This document shows positions 47,931 through 57,988 of a stretch of 64,000 nt of DNA, one piece after another. The DNA is from Lingula anatina (taxonomy: Eukaryota > Brachiopoda > Lingulata > Lingulida > Lingulidae): the NCBI RefSeq assembly GCF_001039355.2, contig NW_019775973.1, forward strand, positions 32,586-96,585, in the 5' to 3' direction. The notes under the pieces are model-generated. The model made no database searches. It was not told the DNA's origin and saw only the letters and a program-made list of their open reading frames with translations. Position 1 is the stretch's first letter, and each line of letters starts with the position of its first letter. The translations under genes were made by a program, and so were the position numbers.

Positions 47931-49142
47931 AATCCTAGTTTTAAGTCGCGCCGATAGATGGCGGCAGCGCGCGCGAGAGTAGGCCTACCCATATGTAATA
48001 AGACGAAAGGCCTATGGTGTTTACCACGAGGTGGCACTTGTCAACAGACGTGTACACATATGTCCAGTAGAAAACATTCACTGTCCCACTGGGATAGCGG
48101 ACATTGTCCACCCCAGACTGACTAGGGTCCGTACAGGTAGGCTGTTAGCTTACCCCGTATTCGACTGCCCATGTTGTCAACAAGCACTGGGGAGTTCACA
48201 TCAGAGACGGTTGACGGTTTTTTTTTTTTTTTTTTTGGGGGGGGGGGTCGGGGGGGGTTTAAAGCACCGTTCTTCGGGTGGTAAAACATTCGTTATCACA
48301 AAAAATACGCTTATAGGTCAGTCAAGGGAATACAAAGATACCATTTTTCATTTAAAAATAACGGCAACCCCTTTTAAAATCTGAAAAGCATGCACAGGCT
48401 ACTACTGTAGTTCCAGTATACATGTAGGGCCTATATCTTCATATCATATACATTTCAGGGTTACTACTCCAGTACTTCTTTGACTTTAGATTTTCTTCCA
48501 TTTCTTCATGTAACAAATTAAATCAAGTCAGTTTTTTCGGAGTAGATTCTCATACCATCCTGGCTTTATAGATGTACGGATCGCTTCTGAGACTCTCCCA
48601 TCTGTCGCCACATCGAATTTCACAGCCAGATGTCGCTAGCTGTGAGTAGACAAGGAAACGTTTGCACGGGGACAAACGTCGTGCCTCGATATGAGGATGA
48701 GGTCACCTGGACAATGTTTGGCTTTTTTTAGCCCGTAAATTCTACAAAATATCAATTTATCTAATAAATAGGCCATGCATAAGGATTTATTTAAGCGTAT
48801 GCTTTATTTTTGTTATTACTGAAGATTCAAACAATAATCAAGAAGTCTTTTGATGTGCGCCACACCATATAAACTTTATTTAAACTTTGCAATTTTTGAA
48901 AGATTATAAATTGTTTCCTATAGTTAAGATGACATATATTTGTACGGCACCCGGGATATCGATTGTAATTGCAGACGTAAACAGGTACATCCAAAGTGGT
49001 CCTCTGCGTGACAAGGTAGCAAGTTCCCATCTGATCTGGAATCTATCTACGAAGCTTCTGCGGCGCCGTGGTAACTCTGATGGCTTGGTCACATGTATGC
49101 ACATCTGCGCGAGTTCGAGTACTAGTATGTTCAATGTTATTT

Positions 49143-49198
49143 ATTATTATTATTATTTTATTTTTATTTATTTATTTATTTATTTATTTTTTTTTTTT
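49143..49198. repeat. (TTA)n/(TTTA)n simple repeat
   Basis: AT-rich triplet and tetranucleotide run ending in poly-T. Confidence 0.85.
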
Positions 49199-49399
49199 GC
49201 TAGAAATAATTTTAAAAAATTGCATTTGAATACTATAAGAGGAAACACGTACGGAGGGGGGGGGCGTTCAGTCACAGCGCAGTCGGTGGCGTGTGCGAAA
49301 AAAAAACACTTCTTGCTGATAATCCCACCGAGAACTTAGCACCTTTTTGATAAATGGAAACTATAGAATGCATGACACCATGCAGGGCCTGCTATAATT

Positions 49400-49661
49400 T
49401 GATCTGTGACGTAGCTGGTAAAAGAGAGATCAACGACCACCCCCACCTAAGTATCATTTTAAGGACTTTAAAGTGAAGAGAAAAGATATATTATTTTTTA
49501 ATATCCTCCTCTTGGAATTAATATTTTGACAAGTTGATTGATAGCTCTAAACCGCACTGTTTGCCCTCCAAATCACCAAAAATATTTAGGGCCTTCAGTG
49601 CCCCCCCCCCCCCCACCACCACCACCACCACTCCCTTCAAATAATCCTGGTTACTCCCCTA
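49400..49661 (-). mobile_element. CAGG-type repeat family R, copy 3 (diverged)
   Basis: Same position in the B8 unit as 38260-38548 in the B7 unit. It ends with CTTCAAATAATCCTGG and a degraded terminus. Confidence 0.5.
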
Positions 49662-50167
49662 CCCTTTCAATATACTGGTAGACAAAATAAATGCCATTCG
49701 AGGCAAAGTCTGATTAATTTACCTTTTGATTCATACATGTACATTTAACAAAATAATTTCCATAAATTAACTCTTTCAAATGACACCAGAAACCAAACCA
49801 AGTCAAATAAACCAGGTGGAGTTCACTGGCAGGCTTTGTCAATTTCGCCTTCTTGTTTATTAAAAAAAAAAAAAAAAAAAAGGCGCGCTTTTCGGGCATG
49901 CGCAGTCGTGTGACACCTTTGCTGGAAGCGCTATCTTTACCTGACAATACCTGATTCGGGTCAGACGTATTGCTTAGAACAAGAAGACGCTGCCACACAG
50001 GTAAGGTGCTAGGATGGCAAACAGGATCATAAATTTTAAAGTACAAGTAACTAAAAATCATTATTTCCCTCTTTTGTGAAACACTTAGGGCCAAGCAAAG
50101 AGCCATTGTGCCGGGGTACCATTCAGTTCAGTGGTAAAAAAAAAGGAATGATTAGAGTCCGCCATTA

Positions 50168-50357
50168 TGTCATGAAAAGGCGGAGAGAGAGAGGGGGAGG
50201 AGGGGGGGGGGGAGAGAAGGAAAGGGGGAAGGGGGAGAGAGAGAGAGAGAGGGAGGGAGGGAGGGAGATAAAGAGGGGAGGGGGTAGCGAGGGAGGGAGG
50301 GGGAGGGCGGGAGGTGGGAGGGAGAAGGGGGGAGGGAGGGAGATAGAGAGAGAGACA
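50168..50357 (+). repeat. Homopurine G/A tract in the B8 first intron
   Basis: About 190 bp of nearly pure G and A on the plus strand (GAGA, GGGA and GGAGGG units). The B7 intron has a much shorter version at 39258-39300. Confidence 0.9.
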
Positions 50358-50945
50358 GTCAGGCTCCCTCAGCCCTCTTTCCCCTAATACGCAGTGGGGC
50401 GTGGACGAGCAGTGTTATTGGATGTGACAGGAATGGTAGTCATAGAAATTGACGTCCGGGGTCCCGTCTGATAGGCTCTTGTACAGGTTAGGCTTTATTG
50501 TAGTATTGGGGTTACTAGTACGCTTTTGGGACGAATGTCACCTGCACAAAGTAAAGGAGCGAGAGCAGACTACGGTTCCTATTATAGCTAGAGGAAACGA
50601 GACACCTTGAATCCTGGTACACCGATTTCAGGTCACAGCCATGCTGCATACACGGAAGTCGTGCATGTTGAATCACTGTTTTGCAGTGGTAAAATCGATA
50701 GCATCCATATGTTAATGCCAGGTGTTTTTTTATTTTCATTCTTAAACGTAGCATTGTTGAATTATTCGTCACGCAGCAGAAAGACTGTATAGAATAAGCG
50801 GGGTCGGTTTACAGTGTAGGGTTTTTTATTTTTATATTAAAATATTTGTACAACCTTTTGAAGCCGTTAAAATTAATTTTAAAAAACCTTTTTCTTACGC
50901 TTTAACAAACATTATAATCAATATACTCAAGTTCAGTTACTTAAG

Positions 50946-51164
50946 CCCCCTTTACACTGGACGGCGTCCTTTCTGCGTCCAGCAGTACGGCCCCATTTGA
51001 AAGTTAAAAAATTATAATACTTTACGTGCCGACAACTGGCCGATCATTGAGCATTCATTCTGATACAAAATCAATGCTCGAGCTTCCTTATTAAGACCAC
51101 AGCGATGCCAAATTTCCTGGTCGCAGAAAGGACGCAGAAAGGACGACGTTCAGTGTAAAGGGGG
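50946..51164. mobile_element. 219-bp MITE in the B8 first intron
   Basis: Ends CCCCCTTTACACTGGACG and CGTTCAGTGTAAAGGGGG are inverted repeats, extended by TCCTTTCTGCGTCC and GGACGCAGAAAGGA. The matching B7 intron site near 40525 is empty, so it inserted after the duplication. Confidence 0.8.
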
Positions 51165-51973
51165 TATCATAAATATGTTTGGTTGCCAGATAGAAAGTGA
51201 CCCACTCCTTCAAACCTACTTGATCAACATAGCAAGTGCTCAACAAACCAAATCATTGCACAAATGTTGAACATTTGTCCCCTTTTTCGCTGACCCGTGT
51301 CACCAATACAACATTTTCCGCTGTATTATTCGAAACGTGGGGAAAATATGTCATTCCGGTATACCGCACTCTTCACGCTGCTCAAAGACACTGAATAGAT
51401 ATCCCATGGGGAAGTATTCAAGCGGGTTGGCCATATTTGACCCTCGTACTATGTAGTACCCTATTCTGAATGGCCAGGAATTTTTCGCCCTGATACAGAC
51501 TGGGTGTAGACGTTCTCACCTCCCTTGGGAGGATACAGGTCATGTACAACCTTATAACAGGGCCACAGATTGATTTTTTCACAAGATATTAACAGATATA
51601 TTCCTGGTACTTCGTTTTCTAGTGTAAGAGACAATTTGTGCATGGAATTAATGTCGCCACTCTGGCTTCTAGTGTAGAGGAAGAAGACATAGTCCAGCTG
51701 CCGGGTGAGGCGCTGATAGCTTTCAAATTAACAATATTTTCCACCGCTAGACCAGTAACAGTTCACAACCGAAAGTGCCGACTGCCAAATTAGATATTAT
51801 AAACCAGTAAGATATTACAGTGTTGTAAATACATTCTACATGTTTTTATACTTTCGTATAATTGGTTATGGCGAAGAATGTGAAAATAAACAAAAAACAA
51901 ACTGCGAATCCAAACTAAGAAATGAAAGACGATATATTATTATTTTTTTTAAATTTCAGGTATTTTGGTTCAG

Positions 51974-52015
51974 ATGTGCCTAATGTCAACTGCAGCAGAC
52001 GATGGGGACAAATAA
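51974..52015 (+). promoter_or_regulatory. uORF overlapping the B8 start codon
   Basis: MCLMSTAADDGDK then TAA, overlapping the main ATG at 52002 out of frame. Confidence 0.55.
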
Positions 52016-53297
52016 AAAATTCATATACGTACTGGCATTGCTGTTAACCATCGTGACTGGCTCTGTGTGGCGTTTTTTGTGGGTGAATAAAGGTGTCTTG
52101 GTAAACTTGAGTAGCCGGATGCAAAGCATCGGAGTCTGGAAATCCATTCAACAAAATCCGCAAAGACTGCTTTCTGCGATTTCTGATGACCATAATGAAT
52201 TGCCTGAATCCGTGAATTTGACATTTGAGCATGGATATGTAGTTTTCAGACCAAGAAATTACAGCCAGACAACTGGGAAGCGATTTGTGTATCTCATTCA
52301 GAGCCCAAGTAAAGGGGTCATCAAAGGATTACAAGAAACCAAGGAACGTGACGTCATTTGGATGACGTTTGGGGATATGTCAGGTGACATTTACGCCCCG
52401 GGCACCTCCCACCTTTCCGGTAGAAATGTGCTTCTTCAACACGCGGTGAACTTAGCGGCCCAAATGAAAGACGGCGGCTATCTGTATTATATATTATTGG
52501 ACGATGACGTGGAGCTTTCGGTTAGGACGGATGGGCAGGTCAATTGGAAAGCTTGGTCCAAGATGGCATCGGATCCCTATCAGAGGTTCGAGGAGTTTCT
52601 TATGCATTACCAACCTGCTGTGGGTTACGTGCGTTACCAAGATATGAGTAGACAGTTTGTCAATAAACAAGAACCCGTAAACTTGAACTGGGATTTTGAT
52701 GAGTGTTTGAATGCGTTTCACAAGGATACACTGTCCTTTCTGATACCGTATGATTTGCACCTCGATTATGAATCGTGGTGGTATGGTGGCTGGATTACTC
52801 GTCAGTTGATCTCGATGCTGTATCACAGCTATCGCATGCAATGCAACTCACTGCATGTTACGAATCATATATCAGACAGACCTATTTCGAAGAACAGATA
52901 CAAGAAATTTTTTGATTATGAAAAACCGCGGGACTATATTTCGTCAGCATTGCTGACAAAAACAAAAGCCAGACCAGCTAGAGCCAATACATTAATCCAG
53001 GCTCTATTGAAAGGAACCACTTCGCTCAGCAGTCCAGGTACCCTACAACCGGGTCCTAGCGTCCGAATTCCCGGCCAGCCGAAACTAAAAGGTAACCATT
53101 CGCATCTTGTGACGCCGGATTTTATCCTACAACACTGGGACCCTACCCATCCCATGATTAGAAAGAAATTAACTTGGTTGCAAACACCAGAAATACTGAA
53201 AATCCTCGGATTAGATAACCGTCGTCTGCAGCCGTTTACACCTGACACTTTGTACTGCACCGCACCAAATACATTTTCACTTACGATTGGTCCATGA
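52002..53297 (+). CDS. Array gene B8: putative type II membrane glycosyltransferase-like protein
   Basis: The intact class B member, 431 residues, start MGTNKKF, 42 bases after the acceptor ending at 51959. The anchor is at about residues 8-27 and the stem is longer than in class A (SSRMQSIGVWKSIQQNPQR). Asp 167-169 lie in ILLDDDVELS. The rest carries the family motifs (NWDFDECLNAFHKDTLSF, WWYGGWITRQ, NHS sequon, HWDPTHPMIRKKL, LYCTAPN). It keeps the bases missing from B7, so it serves as the class B reference. Golgi glycosyltransferase activity is inferred; substrate unknown. No AATAAA is seen near the stop. Confidence 0.82.
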   Translation: MGTNKKFIYVLALLLTIVTGSVWRFLWVNKGVLVNLSSRMQSIGVWKSIQQNPQRLLSAISDDHNELPESVNLTFEHGYVVFRPRNYSQTTGKRFVYLIQSPSKGVIKGLQETKERDVIWMTFGDMSGDIYAPGTSHLSGRNVLLQHAVNLAAQMKDGGYLYYILLDDDVELSVRTDGQVNWKAWSKMASDPYQRFEEFLMHYQPAVGYVRYQDMSRQFVNKQEPVNLNWDFDECLNAFHKDTLSFLIPYDLHLDYESWWYGGWITRQLISMLYHSYRMQCNSLHVTNHISDRPISKNRYKKFFDYEKPRDYISSALLTKTKARPARANTLIQALLKGTTSLSSPGTLQPGPSVRIPGQPKLKGNHSHLVTPDFILQHWDPTHPMIRKKLTWLQTPEILKILGLDNRRLQPFTPDTLYCTAPNTFSLTIGP

Positions 53298-53339
53298 TGT
53301 AAATGATAAACATTATATACACCTGTACGTACATGTACC

Positions 53340-53736
53340 AATTATATGCTTTAAAGACGCCTTTCAGTATTAGAATTGATTATTTGAAGGAATGTATTTT
53401 TGTCAAAAATTATTTGTTTCGATTCATTTCAACTTTCCTTGAAGAGAAAATTCCGTGCAACCGGTGACAGGTCGGGACGAGGATAAGGCATCTTAAACGC
53501 CTGTCTTCTTTTGCACGTGCGTTTTCAATCACACTGATTCAATCAGAACCACGATGTTGACCATACCAGAAGTCGGCCGGTATAACGAAACTGAGGGTGC
53601 ATGTAACAGAAATTCCGCCCTCCATTTTGTTATAATGGTTAGGGTTAGCCTTACCTACATGTACATGTAAGTGGGTCAAAGTCTAGGGTGAAGCTTACGT
53701 TTAAAGAAATGAATGGGAAGCGGACACTTTATCATG

Positions 53737-53818
<82 letters not shown>

Positions 53819-54593
53819 CACACCAGCATTTCAAATTCATGTCATTGTGTACAGATCTGTCCAGAAGAAAAAATATTCATTGCTAAACTGGGACAGAGGA
53901 AAGCTGTTTGATACATGTACTAGTAAGCGCGGGGAATCTTAAAAAGTAAAATACTCCATGTGCGGCCATGAAAATGTTATTGAAAAATGCATTTGAAATC
54001 GTAGAAAGGTTAAGATTAGGCCATGCATATGATAGTCCTTCACTTATATCTTACAACATATCTTGATAAAACTCATTTCTTGTTCACCCTCACGTCTCCA
54101 TGTACCTACAGCTTAAAATTTTCCAAATGACGTCAAGATGACGTCACAACATCACGTCACGATTCACAAGGTTAGACAACACAGTTGTAATATCCATAAC
54201 CCTTAATTGAGTTAGTCAAACCCGAGGCGAGGTGGGAGGGTGGGGGGGATAGGAGTACAAGGGGGACTCGGGGGTTCGACATAACCGTCTATATAGGTCG
54301 TCAAATGTCTTTTCTGACTTAAAAATAAGATCAGTCATTAGAATACTACGATACACTTAATTAAGCAAAGGCTTAATTGCTGGGTTTCCTTTGCAATACT
54401 TCGTTTCAGTGGATGTAAGGCTAAGGTGATGGGTATAACAAAGAGTAGCATTGTTTTTAAGGATAATATAATAGTGCACACATATTTATATTGAATTCCT
54501 TCTTATGTGAAGCACTTGAGCCCTGGTCAAGAGCCAATATGGAGACGTGTAATATCACTATATGACTATTTTGGCAAAGGTCACTGAGTAAAG
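53340..54593. other. Intergenic between B8 and B9
   Basis: No gene. It holds the CT microsatellite and, at about 54440-54590, a stretch related to sequence just after the B9 first exon (56440-56560), perhaps a relic of another class B unit. Confidence 0.45.
53740..53814. repeat. (TC)n microsatellite
   Basis: About 37 perfect TC units. Confidence 0.95.
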
Positions 54594-54726
54594 CAGGGGG
54601 CGGATCCAGGATTATTTGAAGCGATGCCCGAACCCCACACCAAGGGGGCGATGGTCGGCTTCGCATCAGAGGTCTGTCGTTCCCCTCCGGACCCCCACCC
54701 TTCAAATAATCATGGATCCGCCCCTG
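54594..54726. mobile_element. CAGG-type MITE family R, short complete copy
   Basis: CAGGGGGCGGATCCAGG followed by ATTATTTGAAG at the left; CTTCAAATAATCATGG followed by ATCCGCCCCTG at the right. The termini are inverted repeats of about 27 bp. Gives both ends of family R. Confidence 0.75.
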
Positions 54727-55010
54727 AGCTCGACCTCCTCCTCTCTCTTCCCCTGGGTTAACGATTTTTCACGAGGACTTCTCCCTGTCAGTACTGAGGT
54801 CTGGCTGATTAAATGTTCATGTTTACGTGCTGTTTGAGTTCCGCAATCAATATCAATAGCAAGCTATATTGTTAAGGCTGTGCGTTTTTCACTTTCATGA
54901 AGAGTCGCTTGAGGTTTGCTTGTCACGTGCATGAACGACTGCATGCTGGCCTGGTTAGGTTAAGGTAAGGCTCTGACATACTTAGCGTTAAGAGAAGCGT
55001 ATGGGTATCT

Positions 55011-55230
55011 TAGATTGCATTCTCATAGATTTAGATCGACCCATCTAGATCGAACTAACTCCCTGGGAGTTCACGCTAAATTGCTGTCATCCGAGCGCGC
55101 ACTGTAGTTAATTACCCCCTTACAGCTTTTAGTGGGCGGGACAGGCATTTAAGCCGGCTAAGCTGACAGTAATCTAGTGAGACTCCCCTCAGGGATAGAT
55201 CGATCTAAAATCTGTGGGAATGGGGTCTTA
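55011..55230. mobile_element. Palindromic MITE family P, copy 4
   Basis: The left end resembles copy 1, the right end is GGGAATGGGGTCTTA, and there is an inner AGATCGATC and CAGCTT-type palindrome. Confidence 0.7.
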
Positions 55231-56189
55231 GTTACATCGATATTCGCTCATCTTTAATTGTATGTAATCATCCTGATTCCAGCGTATTCAAATGAAGATA
55301 TATAAGCAGCGCATGAAATATACTGACAATAAATGAAAACGCATCAGAAAACTTTCTTGTACTTTTTTTTTACCGAGAATCGATTTCAACCATATAAACG
55401 AGAAGAAATGCACTTGTTTGGTCATAAGAGAGTCACCTTGTTTGACTGAATAATGGGTCATATTTCACACGAAAACTGTTATTTTCTTAATGTTCCAAAG
55501 GAACTTAAAATATTATTTGATAAATAAATGATGCGTTTTCATTGATTGTCAGTATATTTTTTGAATAGGTTCAAAACAATTTGTCTCCCTTCGAGCATAC
55601 GAACGTAAACCAAAGTTTGCCTGCGTACTGGAGACGTATACGACGTAAGCCTAACGAACCCCTTGCGCCTGTGTGCATATTGGCAATTTTTCTCATACGT
55701 TAGTGCCATGCGCTAGGTGTGGCAAAGCCTTTACTCTTCTGTTTTGTGGCTACGAGGTTCTCCGCTCAGACGACTCTCTAAATAATAGCAAGTCTACTGG
55801 GGGGGGGGGGGGAGGGGGGAGTGGATAAATCCAAGTTTTTTGATGGTTTATAAAAATAAAAGAGATCTCTAACCTGCACAAAACCACCAACCTGGTTATC
55901 GGACAAATAAAAGGGAAAGCGGTCATCGAAGTAAATTACTATTGTATTGTTTGTACATTTTAAGCTGGCTGTCTACATTTATCGCCGTTTTCACGTAGGA
56001 TGCCGTAGGTTGCTCAGGTGGCGCAGAAGGGAGGCATGAAAGTTGCTTAAGCCCTTAAAATGAGGATACAGCGTCACTTGTAAAGCACTGCACTTAAACT
56101 TAATTTTAAACTCAATATTCAATAGAACTCCTGAAAGTTATATCACTAGAGAAAAAGGACTACTTCCAAACCTTTATGCAACAAATCAA

Positions 56190-56404
56190 ATCAACTTTAT
56201 TTAAAGTATGTTCTTATACCATCCTGGCTTCATAATATACATGTAGTATCGCCATTCAGGTTCTCGAGTCAGTCTCTCCGTCGTATTTCACCGCTAGATG
56301 GCGCGCTCACAGTGGGCTGTCTTGGAGGCGCTACTGATATAAATCTATCAAAAGTTGCTTTGGGTCAGATGTCCTGTCTGGAACAGGGAGACGTTGCCAC
56401 ACAG
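56190..56404 (+). promoter_or_regulatory. Upstream segment and untranslated exon 1 of B9
   Basis: Diverged from the B7 and B8 upstream units but ends in the same first-exon sequence, ACGTTGCCACACAG, with donor GTAAGG at 56405. The partner acceptor ends at 57955 (1.55-kb intron). The NRF1-like motif of B7 and B8 is not seen. Confidence 0.55.
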
Positions 56405-56794
56405 GTAAGGTGCTGGGAATAGCAAACATGGCGTTGTTTTAAGTATAACTTAAAATATATATCAAATTCTCTCTTTTGTGAAACACTTGAACCCAAGACA
56501 AGATCCAGTGGAGACGCCCAATACAACTTCGACTTTTTTGGCAAAGGTCGTTGTGCGGAGTGCACTTCTTTAAAACTTAGGACGGTCTGGTTTAAAATTC
56601 ATCACCCTGTCATGGGGAGCGGGGCGGGGGCGAGCTCCGTCACACTAAAAAGGGCGTGGCTTTGAATCTGCCACAATGTCAGGTAAGAGAGGCGCATGGG
56701 GGGATGGGGGTGGGTGAGAACCAGAAGCATCTGTACCGGGGTTAGCATAACGAATTGATCGAGGATTACTATCTTTCAGAACTCAGGTCGTAGC

Positions 56795-56958
56795 CAGGGG
56801 CGGATTTAGGTCGTCTTCTGGGTCTTCTGGAAGACGGTCAGACTTTTAAGTTTACATTGACAGGTATCTATTTTTTCTGTCGGAAGACGGTCAAAATGGA
56901 GGATGGTAATAAAGATAATTTGGAAGACTGTCAGAAAATATCTCTGGATCCGCCCCTG
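56795..56958. mobile_element. CAGG-type MITE family Q, copy 3
   Basis: Inverted relative to the copies at 9450 and 17901, ends CAGGGGCGGATTTAGG and GGATCCGCCCCTG. It lies in the B9 first intron. The flanks CGTAGC and GGTAGC may be an imperfect target duplication. Confidence 0.7.
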
Positions 56959-57287
56959 GGTAGCCATGTCTACTAACTGTTGGAGTGCTTGAATCAATAT
57001 AAATATCAATAGCAAGCTATTGTTAAGCCGTGTTTTAAACAAAGTCACTGACTTTATTTGCTTCAGTCGCTTTGGCTTTATTTGCTTGTCACGTACCTGA
57101 ATTGCAACAGGTCGGATAACATATAGGTAAGGCTCTGTTGTACCTAGCGTAAAGCGGAACGTTTGAATATCGTATATGATATCGATTACGGGAACAACTT
57201 TAACCGTACGAAACCCTGTTTCTGTGACAAAGTTGTTATCCCTATCTTTTGCCATTACGCGAGGTACATGTAGTAAACACAACTCTA

Positions 57288-57525
57288 CACACACTGGACA
57301 ATAGAAGTGTCACCCATACTGAACCAACACTTTGGGGGAGATAAATGACTGTGGAATGATATGCTCCTGGTATCATTTTATTAACATCAAATTTCGCAAA
57401 AAGACCAACAATACAATTCCATGGTACAGCGGTTTTATACTCATTAGTCACATTATAAGTAGACCATGCATTATAACTTTGATTGCTCTGATTCAGGGGG
57501 TGACACTTCTATTGTCCAGTGTGTG
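57288..57525. mobile_element. 238-bp mariner-type MITE with perfect inverted repeats
   Basis: Terminal inverted repeats of 28 bp are identical, starting CACACACTGGACAATAGAAG. TA flanks both ends, as in Tc1/mariner insertions. The interior has no transposase. Perfect termini suggest recent activity. It lies in the B9 first intron. Confidence 0.85.
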
Positions 57526-57967
57526 TAGTATTCTTTCGTGTTATTCATTAACTACTTTCCAGATGGTTACCGCGCCGCTTTCTTTCCATTTCTATCTCTA
57601 CCTTATGCAGTCTAGTCTCCAGCGGCCTTCTCCCCTTTTCATTACACACAGTTTTAAGTGTCATAAGAATATGCCGATCAACTCAGTTACCCTACAAAAC
57701 ACTCCCCGCTCTTTATTCGCTCATGGCTGTCAATTACAAACATTACATTTCCAGCATATGAAAATGAAGGTACTAGTATGAACATGTGTATAAGCATGCA
57801 GCGCATGAAATTGTTTTTGGGTGTGATCAAAACATCCTACGGGTGTACAAACGTACAGCAACTTTTGCCTGCGTACTCGAGAATTATACGACCTAAGTCT
57901 AACGAATTAAACGAATTAAATATTATATATTTTCTTAGATTTCAGATTTAAGGGTTTGGGTTCGCAG

Positions 57968-57988
57968 ATGATCATTTACAACAGGTAA
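57968..57988 (+). promoter_or_regulatory. uORF overlapping the B9 start codon
   Basis: MIIYNR then TAA, overlapping the main ATG by one base (TAATG). This is the class A arrangement in a class B gene with unrelated uORF codons. Confidence 0.6.

Larger units (their letters stand above)
48525..50000 (+). repeat. Class B upstream unit and untranslated exon 1 of B8
   Basis: Duplicate of the 36514-38868 unit. The first exon ends ACGCTGCCACACAG at 50000 with donor GTAAGG. The partner acceptor ends at 51959 (1.96-kb intron). An NRF1-like GCATGCGCAG lies at 49896, at almost the same distance from the donor as in B7. Confidence 0.6.

Noticed and set aside
56806-57294. 162-codon minus-strand ORF
   Set aside because: It overlaps MITE family Q and touches the mariner MITE; no domain character, so a chance ORF.
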